Positions 1-11,218 of a stretch of 64,000 bases of DNA are shown in pieces. The notes beneath the pieces were generated by a model. That model saw nothing but the letters and a program-made list of their open reading frames with translations, made no database searches and was not told the origin of the DNA. Source of the stretch: Bombyx mori (lineage: Eukaryota > Arthropoda > Insecta > Lepidoptera > Bombycidae); assembly GCF_030269925.1 (NCBI RefSeq), contig NC_085119.1, positions 8,717,001 to 8,781,000 of the forward strand, written 5' to 3'. How positions within the stretch are numbered: the stretch's first letter is position 1; the number at the start of each line of letters is the position of its first letter. The position numbers and the translations under genes are program-made.

Positions 1-340
1 GCCACCCACCTTGAGATATAAGTTCTAAGGTCTCAAGTATAGTTATAATGGCTGCCTCACCCTTCAAACCGAAACGCATTACTACTTCACGGCAGAAATA
101 GGCAGGGTGGTAGTACCCACCCGTGTGGACTCACAAGAGGTCCTACCACCAGTAATTACGCAAATTATAATTTTGAGAGTTTCATTTTTATTACACGATG
201 TTATTCCTTCACCGTGGAAATCAATCGTGAACATTTGTTGAGTACGTATTTCATTACAAAAATTGGTACCCGCCTGATATTCGAACACCGGTGCATCGCT
301 CAACACGATTGCACCGGACGTCCGTTAGGCCACGACGACT
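1..340 (-). repeat. Bm1-type tRNA-derived SINE, cut by window edge
   Basis: Reading the minus strand from 340, the copy begins with a tRNA-like head (GTCGTGGCCTAA, then a B-box-like TTCGAATAT near 285). It continues through the Bm1 body and leaves the window before its A-rich 3' tail. It carries a small deletion around 273, where other copies read CCTGCGGGATTCGAAC. An open frame at 82-306 lies wholly inside the SINE and is not a gene. Confidence 0.9.
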
Positions 341-660
341 TTAAAAATATAAAATAAAAAATAAATAAAAAATATAAAAATTTCGGCGTTAATTTTTCGC
401 GGCGAAAACAACTAAACTCATTTAATCACTGCACTATTCGCCGCGACTACCGCTCGACTCCGTGGCTCGCGCCGTCCGTATTCATGCATTTGTTTTGCTC
501 GCCCGCCGCATCGCGCGATTCGCTCGGTACATTTCGCCGGTCGCTTCGCCGGTCGCCGGTGCGCGTGGCTTGTTAGGTACATTTCTATGCGCTTATTTTA
601 GTCGCTAGACGCTTCGCCGTTCGCACCGCGCGAATATTCGTATGGGCGAATGTCCCGTGG
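341..660. other. GC-rich leader joined to a LINE ORF2
   Basis: After a short A-rich stretch (341-380) the DNA becomes rich in CG, unlike the flanks, up to the start of recognisable LINE coding sequence near 664. The 10-mer GGTACATTTC occurs at 526-535 and 576-585, and GCTTCGCCG near 543 and 611, which suggests two decayed ~50-66 bp units. The frame of the downstream ORF is open back to a TAG at 574-576 but has no ATG. It does not resemble the ORF1 that precedes ORF2 in the complete copy at 18.5-23.6 kb. It could be a different 5' UTR or pre-existing DNA. Confidence 0.5.
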
Positions 661-663
661 CCA

Positions 664-3510
664 GGCTGTTATAATGCTAACGGACTCGCGCGTCAGCGCG
701 ATCAAGTATATGAGTTTCTCCGTGACAATCTCATCGACATCCTTCTGGTGCAGGAGACCTTCCTAAAGCCCTCGCGTCGCGACCCCAAAGTCGCGAATTA
801 CGTCATGGTTAGGAATGACAGACTCTCCGCCCGCAAGGGCGGGACTGTCATTTACTATAGGAGGGCCCTGCACTGCGTCCCTCTCGATACTCCCTCGCTC
901 TTACATATCGAGGCGTCAGTGTGCCGCATCGCGCTGACGGGACACCAGCCGATCGTCATCGCATCCGTTTATCTCCCCCCTGACAAACCCCTCCTGAGCA
1001 GTGACCTCGAGACACTGTTCGGTATGGGGGACGCGGTCATCCTGGCAGGCGATTTAAATTGCCACCACACTAGGTGGAACTGCCATCGCACGAATGTGAA
1101 CGGTAGGCGTCTCGACGCGTTCATAGACGACCTCACATTCGAAATATTCAACCCCCCGACCCCCACGTACTATCCGTACAACGCCGCGCGTCGCCCGAGC
1201 ACAATAGATCTGGCACTGCTGAGGAACGTAACTCTGCGCTTACGCTCCATCGAGGCAATGTCAGAACTCGACTCAGACCACCGACCTGTCGTCATGCAGC
1301 TCGGTCGCCCACTCAACCGCGAACCAGATACGAGGACCATGGTGGATTGGAAGAAGCTGGGCACGTGCTTAGCTGACACCGCTCCACCAATCCTCCCTTG
1401 CGGCCCGGATTCAACTCCATCCCCCGAGGATACCGTCGAATCCATAAACATCTTCACTGATCACGTCTCGACGGCGATCATAAGATCTTCGAAACAAGTC
1501 GATGTGGAGGACTGCTTCCACCGCATCAGACTTTCCCCCGATCTTAGGGACCTCGTTAGAATCAGAAACGCGGCAATCCGGGCCTACGATCGATATCCCA
1601 CGGATTCAAACCGGACTCGGATGCGTCGCTTACAGCGGGAGGTCAAATCCCGCTTAAGCGACGCCCGAAACGAAAACTGGGATAGTTATTTAGAAGAACT
1701 CGCGCCCACTCACCAAGCATACTGGCAACTAGCTAGGACCCTCAAGTCCGAAACTATAGCCACTATGCCGCCTCTCGTACGCCCCTCAGGCCAATCACCG
1801 GCTTACGATGACGATGACAAGGCAGAGTTGCTGGCCGATGCACTGCAAGAGCAGTGCACCACCAGCACTCAACACGCGGACCCCGAACACACCGAGTTCG
1901 TCGACAGGGAGGTCGAGCGCAGAGCTTCCCTGCCGCCCTCGGACGCGTTACCCCCCATTACCACTTCCGAGGTCAAGGAGGCGATCGATAGCCTACAACC
2001 ACGGAAAGCTCCCGGCTCCGACGGCATCCGCAACCGCGCGCTTAAACTGTTACCAGCCCAACTGATAACGATGTTGGCCACCATATTAAATGCTGCTATG
2101 ACGAACTGCATCTTTCCCGCGGCGTGGAAAGAAGCGGACGTTATCGGCATACACAAGCCGGGCAAACCGAAGAACGAAACCGCGAGTTACCGCCCCATCA
2201 GTCTCCTCCCGGCGATAGGCAAACTATACGAACGGCTCCTTCGTAAACGCCTCTGGGACTTCGTATCCGCGAACAAAATTCTGATAGACGAGCAGTTTGG
2301 ATTCCGCGCCAGACACTCGTGCGTCCATCAAGTGCACCGCCTCACGGAGCACATCTTACTAGGGCTGAACAGGCGAAAACCCATTCCGACAGGAGCCCTC
2401 TTCTTCGATATAGCGAAGGCGTTCGACAAAGTCTGGCACAACGGTTTGATATACAAACTGTATAACATGGGAGTGCCAGACAGACTCGTGCTCATCATAC
2501 GAGACTACTTGTCGAACCGTTCGTTCCGATATCGAGTCGAGGGAACGCGTTCCCGGCCCCGTCACGTCACAGCCGGAGTCCCGCAAGGCTCCGCCCTCTC
2601 CCCGTTACTATTCAGTTTGTATATCAACGATATACCCCGGTCTCCGGAGACCCATCTGGCGCTCTTCGCCGATGACACCGCCATCTACTACTCGTGTAGG
2701 AAGAAGGCGTTGCTTCATCGACGACTTCAGACCGCAGCTACCACCATGGGACAGTGGTTCCGGAAGTGGCGCATCGACATTAACCCCACGAAAAGCACAG
2801 CGGTGCTCTTCAAAAGGGGTCGCCCTCCGAACACCACGCTGAGCATCCCTCTCCCGACTAGGCGCGTCAACACCCCCGCCCCCGCCGTTCGCCCAATCAC
2901 GATGTTCGACCAGCCCATACCGTGGGCCCCGAAGGTCAAATATTTAGGCGTCACCCTCGACAGTAGGATGACATTCCGCCCCCACATCAAGACGGTACGC
3001 GACCGTGCCGCCTTCATCCTAGGACGTCTCTACCCGATGATATGTAGGCGAAGTAAAATGTCCCTTAGAAATAAGGTGACACTCTACAAAACTTGCATAC
3101 GCCCCGTCATGACCTATGCAAGTGTAGTGTTCGCTCACGCGGCCCGCATACACTTAAAATCCTTTCAAATTATTCAATCCCGTTTTTGCAGGATAGCCGT
3201 CGGAGCCCCGTGGTTCGTCAGGAACGTCGACCTCCATGACGACCTGGACTTAGAGTCCATCAGTAAGTATCTGCAGTCGGCGTCCATGCGCCACTTCGAT
3301 AAAGCGGCACGACACGAGAACCCTCTCATCGTGGCCGCCGGTAACTACATTCCCGATCCTGCGGACAGAATGGAAAGCAGTCGACGTCGCCCAAAACACG
3401 TCATCTCGGATCCTCCCGATCCACTAACGGTGCTTTTAGGTACTTCAAGCACCGGTCACCGTTCTCGTCGAACCCGTCGCTTGCGACGAAGGGCTCGACG
3501 AGCAAATTAA
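664..3510 (+). CDS. Jockey-clade LINE ORF2 (endonuclease-reverse transcriptase), 5'-truncated
   Basis: Encodes the pol-like protein of a non-LTR retrotransposon, which nicks target DNA and reverse-transcribes the element RNA. Similarity to the complete ORF2 at 18787-21669 begins near its residue 17. The apurinic-type endonuclease core is present (QET, GDLN and SDH blocks), followed by a reverse transcriptase with FFDIAKAFD, GVPQGSALS and the catalytic FADD (near 2669-2680), and the usual Arg-rich C terminus. The frame is open to the TAA at 3508-3510 with no internal stop. There is no in-frame ATG before about position 802, inside the endonuclease domain, so this copy cannot start translation normally. 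ORF1 is absent. The family assignment (BMC1-like) is from memory. Confidence 0.85.
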   Translation, partial: GCYNANGLARQRDQVYEFLRDNLIDILLVQETFLKPSRRDPKVANYVMVRNDRLSARKGGTVIYYRRALHCVPLDTPSLLHIEASVCRIALTGHQPIVIASVYLPPDKPLLSSDLETLFGMGDAVILAGDLNCHHTRWNCHRTNVNGRRLDAFIDDLTFEIFNPPTPTYYPYNAARRPSTIDLALLRNVTLRLRSIEAMSELDSDHRPVVMQLGRPLNREPDTRTMVDWKKLGTCLADTAPPILPCGPDSTPSPEDTVESINIFTDHVSTAIIRSSKQVDVEDCFHRIRLSPDLRDLVRIRNAAIRAYDRYPTDSNRTRMRRLQREVKSRLSDARNENWDSYLEELAPTHQAYWQLARTLKSETIATMPPLVRPSGQSPAYDDDDKAELLADALQEQCTTSTQHADPEHTEFVDREVERRASLPPSDALPPITTSEVKEAIDSLQPRKAPGSDGIRNRALKLLPAQLITMLATILNAAMTNCIFPAAWKEADVIGIHKPGKPKNETASYRPISLLPAIGKLYERLLRKRLWDFVSANKILIDEQFGFRARHSCVHQVHRLTEHILLGLNRRKPIPTGALFFDIAKAFDKVWHNGLIYKLYNMGVPDRLVLIIRDYLSNRSFRYRVEGTRSRPRHVTAGVPQGSALSPLLFSLYINDIPRSPETHLALFADDTAIYYSCRKKALLHRRLQTAATTMGQWFRKWRIDINPTKSTAVLFKRGRPPNTTLSIPLPTRRVNTPAPAVRPITMFDQPIPWAPKVKYLGVTLDSRMTFRPHIKTVRDRAAFILGRLYPMICRRSKMSLRNKVTLYKTCIRPVMTYASVVFAHAARIHLKSFQIIQSRFCRIAVGAPWFVRNVDLHDDLDLESISKYLQSASMRHFDKAARHENPLIVAAGNYIPDPADRMESSRRRPKHVISDPPDPLTVLLGTSSTGHRSRRTRRLRRRARRAN

Positions 3511-3730
3511 CTCTCAGACACAGCCCACTGAGTTTCTCGCCGGATCTTCTCAGTGGGTCGCGTTTCCGATCCGGTGGTAGATTCTGCGAAGCACGACTCT
3601 TGCTAGGGTTCGTGTTAGCAACATCGTCAGGTTTGAGCCCCGTGAGCTCACCTACTAAAGTTAGGGTTACGCTGACATAGCCGCTAGGGCTATCAGCTTA
3701 GGTAGGAAAAAAAAAAAAAAAAAAAAAAAA
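3511..3730 (+). mobile_element. 3' UTR and poly(A) tail of the LINE copy
   Basis: Matches the 3' UTR of the copies ending at 18.5 kb (minus) and 27.46 kb (plus), including the CTGAGTTTCTCGCCGG module at 3529-3544. It ends in a 24-A tail at 3707-3730. I could not find a matching target duplication upstream. Confidence 0.8.
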
Positions 3731-6700
3731 TGATTATTTTGACTTTATACAGTTGCTGTTAGATTTATGATAATGAAGCAGTTGTGTATTTCTTTTCGAA
3801 AGGTAGTTGTTATATTCATAGTACAATTGTACACAATTGAGATTTCGATCAAATAAGGCAAGACTGGCGGGCTCCGGATTGTCATGTCTATGGATTTTGT
3901 TAACTACTTAATACTAAGTGACTCGTCAGCATTCAATTAATTAAAATGTCACAGATAAGTGACACCGCGTTTCACTAAGCGCAGTTATTTCAAATGTTTT
4001 TTTCTTTGTCAAGGAACAAGTCGTTTAGTGCATATGAAGAATATTCCAATACAGTCTACAGTGCGAACGAGCTGCCAACTAAATGCGTATCACGTACATT
4101 TGACTTTAAAAACTGAATACATAGCTGTTTCCTTTAAGTCTTGAATCTGTTACTTAAATTATTGCAATAGATCCAAGCGTGGACGCAAGAGCACGTACAC
4201 TCAGTCTTTAAGAGAAAATACTTCTGATAATTAAATATATAACTTAATACGTACTTTTAAAACCATGTTAAGCATTAATATAATTCGAGAATTAGCGACA
4301 GACTTTCGCGAACATGTCATGATTCAGAACTAAAAGAGCCGATCAATAATGTGTAATCCGGACTTGACCGACAACTTTGTAAATTAAATTGGCTCCGCGC
4401 TACGCCGACTCGGGAAATTGCACTTCTTATGGCCTCGGTAATCACCGGTCCTGTATAAATGCCCCATTAAACTGGCGTCAATTACATTAATTCCTTATAC
4501 GTCTTCAGATATAAACGTAACTGAAAACGTTCCTAATTAAATGTCATGTGCATAACATTTTCCGTATAGACAATCTTGTAGAATGTTGGCAACAGTTACT
4601 GGAAACAACGGGTGATAGTTGTTAGAAAACCCCGAGGAAAAACTTCATTAACCACGTTCGAGTTAGTTGAACACACATTTCACACAAGCTACCTCCGTAC
4701 TATGTACGTACATTGTAAATGAATTGTATAGTTTGAAATTAATTGGAGGTGGATTAAGCTCATTACGTACTTAAGTCGTAAAACTAATTAGAACGCCGTC
4801 ATTTCTTTATGAATATTAAAACCGTTAATGACATTTCATTTTCTTCATTAATTTAAGTATTTTCTTGAATAAAGGAATTTAATTAATGTTATTAAAACAA
4901 ACAAATTTCGTTTGCCGTCGTATTAGTAACGGTCGTTCCTCAAACATTAACACGGAGATGATTATGAAAGTTTAACGATAAGCTACAAACATTTTTGAAG
5001 GAATTCTTTAAGTAAAACGTTGAATCTTCATGAAAATTACTTAATGGTAAGTAATTGTGAGGTTGGCGCAAGAACAAGCCGGTAGCGTCGTTGCTTGCGC
5101 CTCGTCGAGGGCTCGAACGTGCCCAGTAATAAGAACCAAGTTATTCATTAGTGTTTGAGGAAAAAATGTTACCGCCGTAAGTCATGCAAGGCAACTTGGC
5201 TGCGCATGCGTTTGCATTTCGTTATGCAGTCTCCGGATCAAAATGGTAAAGGAAAAGTTGCTTTAATTAGAAATGAGCATGTCTACAGAATATTTTATTT
5301 GAACAGTTACTATCTTTTAGTTGTTTTGTTTATTATTTGAAACTATATTCGTAAAAATTTCAATAAGTAATGTTTTTGTTTAAAATTTCTCGAAGTCATT
5401 TCGAGAGGTCTGTTTTAAATGACAAAGTAGAAAAAAACTTACATAAATTATTTATAAGCTCATGACTTCATTATAGATCTACCAAAACATCATAAAAGTC
5501 TTATTCTTTTTAAGAGTAATAATATTAAATGATATAAATACGATGTAATTAACGGTTGCGCGATTTAATCGTCTTCATTATGCAGAAATCGCTTTCGTTA
5601 TTAAAGAGTAGGTCAGCAGGAAGTGAGCAACGTGTTTATTAAGAGTAAAGCCGTTGGAATTATTAAAACGAACTTGACCGTTTGGTTAATTGACAACATG
5701 GTTCATTAGCGCGGGAAATGAGGAATTACACGTACTATAACGTGAGTTTTATGGTTCTACCCGAGCACGCGTCTCGGCTGGCTACGAGACAGCCTCTGCC
5801 GGCCCTCCTCTAATTAATAAACTAACGTACTCTGCAAATTAATTGCTCCGCTATATCCTTTTCTTATTACGAGATAAACTGTGGTCTTCTAATTGGATGG
5901 CTGGTGTATTTATTTGATAAGCACTTTAGGTACGAAAAACTTAATTAAATAGACAAAAGCTTTGTTTGACAAAAGCGTTTTCTGTTTACTCCTGTTGTAT
6001 TTAAGACTGTAACAGAAATATGTCTGGACAGGTTTTTTTTACCTTTACATTTACCATATCTTTATTTCTTTTCAAAGACTTCAATTAGTTTATAACAAGT
6101 TTATCAAGTTTTTTTAAATAAACAAATATTTGTTTTCTGGTACCAGTCGTACGTCCGATCTGGAGGTAATCACATAGCTTTCTGCAACAGAACCAAATAA
6201 ATACGAAAGCCCGTGTATAAATCTGAGACCCGTGTGGAATGTCTTAAAGTCGGTAGCGGCACTGACATTGTGTCCACGAGCTCTGATTACTGTTTACCTT
6301 TAAGTGAGCCCTGAACTCGTCGGCCAGACGTAATATATGTTACAAACATAATAATGTAATAATTAAAAATAAAAATAATAATAATAACTACAAAAAGCTG
6401 CTATTATTAAGCTCCCATTTAAAATGCGTTCAAATAATAATTATTCAAATTACTGGAACCGCGAGATAGACCTAATAAATTCTATAATTTCTACACTTAA
6501 AAAAGTACGATTTAATTAGTCATTAATTAAATGAACGAAGTTAAAGATACCATACATTTTCAAGCGCTTAATCAAGTCCAATGACCAATGAAGACTTCAA
6601 ATAATTAATCTAATACATCTCATAAAAGTATAGTTTTATAACTTTCGTTACATCCCTTTTAAGTTATTACAGCCGAGTGTTTTTTTATTGCCTTCACATG

Positions 6701-6917
6701 ACACATATGACAGAGGCAAGTCGCTGTTAATCGCCGTGTACTTTCCGCAATACTCGTTTGAAGAAGATCATGTTATAAAAATTAATTGACAATTATTTAC
6801 TGATTTGTTTCCAATCGTGGTTCATATATACGGCCCTGTGGTTCCTCTATTTATTTTTCTTAAATTTAGAACATGATCCTATTTTTATAAAATGATAATT
6901 AATGTAAATTTCGCGGG
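3731..6917. other. AT-rich noncoding DNA with clustered TAATTA motifs
   Basis: No coding exon, SINE or LINE is recognised. Many TAATTA/TTAATTAA strings occur, for example near 4740, 4787, 4884, 5811, 5840 and 6523. A GC-rich patch lies at 5758-5810. This could be regulatory DNA near a developmental gene, but the base composition alone produces many such motifs. Confidence 0.4.
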
Positions 6918-7113
6918 AGGCAGCGGCTTGGCTCTACCCTTGGCATTGATGATATTCATAAGTGACGATAGCCACTAACCATCAGTCGGTAGGCAGCGGC
7001 TTGGCTCTGCCCCTGGCATTGCTGAAGTCCATGGGCGACAGTAACCACTCACCATCAAGGGCAATAAAAAAGGTGGGTCGTTGCTTCGTCTGCCGACAAG
7101 GGCAATAGGAAAA
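6918..7113 (+). repeat. Two tandem LINE 3'-tail fragments
   Basis: The unit beginning AGGCAGCGGCTTGGCTCT occurs at 6918 and again at 6991, each about 70 bp. The second is followed by GGCAATAAAAAA and a further degenerate GACAAGGGCAATAGG tail. The same unit, attached to LINE coding sequence, is present at 47353-47475, which identifies it as the 3' end of that LINE family. The plain orientation is the LINE sense strand. Confidence 0.7.
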
Positions 7114-8021
7114 AAAAGATTGTTCCGATGGGCTACAGATAGGAAGAAAAAAACGTTTGTGTAGTAAAAATACTACCTGTTTGATTCACCGGTACCACTA
7201 GCAAGTAATCTGTGCCACTATCGTAGCACCTCGTTACCGAATTCTTTATGTATCAATCGGTCGTAGTCACTTGATCCTAATATTCAACTAACGAAGCCGA
7301 GGGTATCCCTTGATTATTAAAACGAACTTGGTACCACCCACAGCGCCACCCGGGTGTTAATTGGGCCCCCGTAGACAATACTAATAAGGCCCGTCCGCGC
7401 CTCTATCTGTCTAATTAAACGCGAAACTTGAGAGTAGCACCCTCGGCGACGAGGACCTGTTTGCCGAGCCTCCTGAATACACTGTAATAATACCGGCTAA
7501 GCGTGTTTGAGTGGCTCTTTTTCGGATCTCTGTAAACCCGCGTTTAATTAGCAGTATTATGCGTCTGAGTGTCGACTCCCGGCTTGTTTAATTAAGCCAA
7601 GTCAGTAACAACAATCCATTCTTCTTACAGACGTTTTGTTTTGTATAATGAAGAATGTTATAATGTAAGCAAACATTTGGATTCGATAAATAATTTGCAT
7701 AAATTATTTAGTAATGTAATTGTCTGGGCGTTCTGTGTTTGAGAACTTTATCGTAAACAATAATTATGTAGTCTTGTTATAACTGTGTACTGTAAATTTA
7801 GGTAGATATTTATTTATGGTAAACAAACAGTCACGCTTAAAGTTGGATTAAGTATGTCATACAATTATTATTGTAATAGGTACAATTGCCAATAAATATT
7901 GTCAGCGTGAACAGAAAGCGTGTGAACTAGTTTGAGGGATTCTTGTTATTTCTTGAACAGAAGTAGTTAAGAAATTGCTTATTTATTACACGTTTTATCT
8001 AATTTACTCTAACAATACTTT
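7114..8021. other. Noncoding interval
   Basis: No gene or known repeat is seen. The stretch 7320-7620 is less AT-rich than its flanks and holds several TAATTA-type sites (near 7410, 7546 and 7590). It contains an 18-bp sequence at 7313-7330 that is identical to 5659-5676. Confidence 0.4.
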
Positions 8022-9467
8022 TTTTCTAATGCAAATTTGAGACTTTGTTGTACAATATTTAATGACTGTATTGATAGTGGTGTGTTTCCTGATCTAATGA
8101 TATATAGTAAAATAAGACCTCTGTTTAAATCTGGTAGTACTTTTGACCCCACTAACTTTAGACCCATTTCAGTACTACCAACATTGAGTAAAATTTTTGA
8201 AAAAATTATTTTGGAACAGCTTTTGAACCATTTCTATTCCAATAACCTGCTTCATAACAAACAATATGGATTCACTAGAGGCCGTTCGACTATTGATGCA
8301 GGTGTAGATCTTATTAAAAATATTTTTCAGGCTTGGGAGGAATCGCATAATGCCCTTGGGGTATTGTGCGACTTATCTAAAGCTTTTGATTGTGTTGAGC
8401 ATAATACATTGTTGAGGAAATTACACCATTATGGTATTAGGGGCGTTTCATTAGAACTTATTAAATCTTATTTATCCGGAAGAATCCAAAAGGTAGACGT
8501 TAAAGGAAAGAGATCTTCCGGTGTCTTGCTTAATATGGGTGTTCCTCAGGGTTCCATATTGGGTCCCTTCTTATTTCTTGTGTATATCAATGATTTACCA
8601 AAGTTTATTGAAACCCGTCACGAGGTCGTATTATTCGCTGATGATACATCCTTATTGTTTAAAATTAAACGACAATTGGAAGATTATGACGATGTGAATG
8701 ATGCTATCTCGCGCGTGGTACATTGGTTTAGTGTTAATAATCTGTTATTAAATAACAAAAAAACGAAATGTATAAAATTTACCACACCTAATGTTAGACA
8801 AGTAGACACTAATATCATTGTAAGTGGAGAGACACTGGAGCTTGTTGATTCGACAGTTTTTCTTGGTATAACAGTTGATTCCAGGCTGCAGTGGGGTCCT
8901 CACATATGCAAGTTAGGGAATAGACTTAGTTCTGCAGCGTTTGCGGTAAAAAAAATACGAACGTATACTGATGAAGATACGGCACGTCTAGTTTATTTCA
9001 GTTATTTTCATAGTGTTATGTCCTATGGCATTTTGCTATGGGGCAATGCTGCCGATGTCGAAACGATTTTCATCCTGCAGAAGAGGGCTATTCGTGCTAT
9101 TTATAATATGCACCCGAGGGAATCCTTGAGGGACAAGTTTAAGGAAATCAAAATTCTAACTTTAGCGTCCCAATACATTTTTGAAAATTTATTGTACATG
9201 CGTAAAAACATTGTAGAATTCCCCAGAGTCTGCGATTTGCATAATGTGAACACTAGGAACAAACATAGGCTTGCGTTGCCGGTGGCTCGAATTCAGAAAA
9301 TAAGCAACCCTTTCAGGGGGCTGGGTGTACAACTTTTCAACAAGATCCCACAAAACGTTCAACTACTACCTGTTCATAGATTTAAGAAAACTGTCAAGGA
9401 ACGTTTGTGCAACAAGGCATATTATAAAGTTAAGGATTTTTTACTAGATGGAACTACGTGGGAATGA
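8022..9467 (+). CDS. LINE reverse transcriptase, 5'-truncated (CR1/Jockey superfamily)
   Basis: An open frame of about 480 codons covers most of a reverse transcriptase and its thumb/C-terminal region. Visible blocks are FRPISVLPTLSKIFEKI, QYGFTRGRST, DLSKAFDCVEHN, GVPQGSILGPFLFLVYIND and the catalytic FADD near 8636-8647. The endonuclease domain and all upstream sequence are missing, so this is a classic 5'-truncated insertion. No in-frame ATG precedes the RT blocks and the first codon of the long frame (8037) is TTG, so the protein is unlikely to be made. It differs clearly from the BMC1-like copies. Assignment to a Daphne, Kiri or CR1-like clade needs a tree. Confidence 0.85.
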   Translation, partial: FSNANLRLCCTIFNDCIDSGVFPDLMIYSKIRPLFKSGSTFDPTNFRPISVLPTLSKIFEKIILEQLLNHFYSNNLLHNKQYGFTRGRSTIDAGVDLIKNIFQAWEESHNALGVLCDLSKAFDCVEHNTLLRKLHHYGIRGVSLELIKSYLSGRIQKVDVKGKRSSGVLLNMGVPQGSILGPFLFLVYINDLPKFIETRHEVVLFADDTSLLFKIKRQLEDYDDVNDAISRVVHWFSVNNLLLNNKKTKCIKFTTPNVRQVDTNIIVSGETLELVDSTVFLGITVDSRLQWGPHICKLGNRLSSAAFAVKKIRTYTDEDTARLVYFSYFHSVMSYGILLWGNAADVETIFILQKRAIRAIYNMHPRESLRDKFKEIKILTLASQYIFENLLYMRKNIVEFPRVCDLHNVNTRNKHRLALPVARIQKISNPFRGLGVQLFNKIPQNVQLLPVHRFKKTVKERLCNKAYYKVKDFLLDGTTWE

Positions 9468-9771
9468 GGCGTTCGCTCCTGGCCTTTTCATTTTTCATTA
9501 TTATTATTATTTATTTGAATTGTATTTTTTTGACTTGTTTTTTTGTATACTGTAAATATGTTTTCTTGTTTAAAAAAAAAAAGAAAATAGTTGAGAAAAT
9601 ACAAAAAAAAAAAGCCCGCTGAGTTTGTTTCGCCGGTTCTTCTCAGGACTGTGGCTTTTTTTGGAACCGGTGGTAGAGTTAACATTTTCTTTTACATTTT
9701 GACATTCAACAAGTGTGTTTTTGATGACATCCAAGTTGAAATAAATGATTTTGAATTTGAATTTGAATTAT
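9468..9771 (+). mobile_element. 3' UTR and short-repeat tail of the truncated LINE
   Basis: Follows the TGA at 9465-9467. It includes a module at 9614-9680 (GCCCGCTGAGTTTG, then GGTTCTTCTCAG, then AACCGGTGGTAGAG) closely resembling 3523-3583 of the unrelated BMC1-like LINE. It ends in a short-period tail of TTTGAA repeats (9750-9771) rather than poly(A). Confidence 0.75.
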
Positions 9772-10639
9772 TCCAAAGAATAGTCTAAAGTAAATAATTT
9801 CCTATCACTTCTTTTGTATTGATATTTGTTTAAGTGAAATATACCTACAGTTTTGCCTGATTTTAATAACACATATTGCAATAAAAATGACTCATCACAC
9901 TTCAGTAGTAATGTTTATAACCTAGTGCAGAATTTATTCTTCAACAATAACACTTAACAATGGGTGTTTTGACAGAGTCACAAAGCAATGAGACCGTTTG
10001 AAAGTCTCAAGTGGCAATTTAAAAACACCGCTGTATCTGGTTTTTGCCTTGACGATAATATGAAATGCCTTAAATGTAATGTTGGCAAACTACTGAAGTG
10101 TAATTAACGAAGTTTGTCGCGGTACGTGTCGTGTGCGAATTACTGAGAATTTAAACGTAATTATACCGAATACCGGCTTTGTGCACTTAAAATACTGCAT
10201 GGAGTAATCAGGCCTGCGGAAAAAGTGGTGAAAGAATTAAACGTACCACAAAACATGTTTTAACAGATCTAATTTAAATTTAATAACCATTAAAAATAAG
10301 AAACGTTGTAAGAAAAGTGCGTGATGCCAATATGCCGGGGCTCAAATCATGAAGCAGTTTTTTTTTTTTCAAACACTTATTTACGTCTGATTGTAACGAT
10401 CCAACAATATTGTCGTGTAAAAAATACAAAGCAGATCCGCAGAATTTAAATATTTACGCATTGGCAGCCACAACTTGTAAAGAACTTCCAGCACATTTAT
10501 TCATATCTATCTCTAAAACAAGCAAAATTTGAAAATTTCGATGGAGTACTTATAACTAACTATAAGAAGTCTAAATAAAACAAACATAAAGAGCACATAG
10601 TTAATTATCGCAATGTTGTGTTTTTTTCTTTTTTTTATT
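9772..10639. other. Noncoding interval
   Basis: AT-rich. I see no coding exon, tRNA or recognised repeat. Confidence 0.4.
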
Positions 10640-10770
10640 TATTGCTTTGATGGTTGGACGAGCTCACGGCCCACCTGGTGTTAAGTGGTTACCGGAGCCC
10701 ATACACATCTACAACGCAAATGCCGCCACCCACCTTAAGGCGTAAGGATGAGTTGTAAGATCTCGCTTTT
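10640..10770 (-). repeat. Bm1 SINE 3' fragment, diverged
   Basis: Begins with the minus-strand A-tail (T-run) and the TTGCTTxGATGGxTGGACGAGCTCAC segment. It continues to the CCACCCACCTTAAGG part of Bm1 and then loses similarity. Confidence 0.7.
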
Positions 10771-10953
10771 AACAGTACAATGTTTATAATGTGACCGATT
10801 TAAACATACAATAGGGTAATTAGTGTGTGGAAATACACATATCGTAATAAGAATTAGCATTCAATGAATCTAATTATATAAAAAAATGTTGGTGGTTTCA
10901 ACAAATCGGAATCTAATATTGCTAATTCAAATATTTTTTCTTTGTGACACATA

Positions 10954-11218
10954 CGGCCGTCTGGTGTAGTGGTAAGTGACATGGTCACTACACAAGGGGG
11001 TCGCGGGTTCGAATCCCGTCAAAGGAAGATATTTATATGATAAATATAAAATGTATTTTTCAGCGTTATAGATGTATATTAAATATATTTATGTGTATAA
11101 TAAAAATCTTACATTCATTTCCGTTATCTGGTACCTGTAACACAAGCTCTTTACGAACTTATCACGGGACCAGTTAGCGTGGCGTGATTGTTAGTAAATA
11201 TTTATTTATTTATATTTA
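10954..11218 (+). repeat. tRNA-headed SINE (not Bm1)
   Basis: Begins with a tRNA-like head holding a good A box (TGGTGTAGTGG, 10962-10972) and B box (GGTTCGAATCC, 11006-11016), spaced as in Pol III type 2 promoters. An AT-rich body follows, then a GTTATCTGGTACC...AACACAAGC segment near 11122-11150 that I recognise as common in lepidopteran SINE 3' regions, ending in ATTTATTTATTTA. A real tRNA gene is unlikely because the T-stem continues into unrelated sequence and no T-run terminator follows. Confidence 0.7.

Noticed and set aside
82..306. Open frame on the minus strand at the left edge
   Set aside because: Lies wholly inside a Bm1 SINE; similar frames recur in other copies.
10954..11030. 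Functional tRNA gene
   Set aside because: Good A and B boxes, but the body continues into a SINE and there is no T-run terminator.
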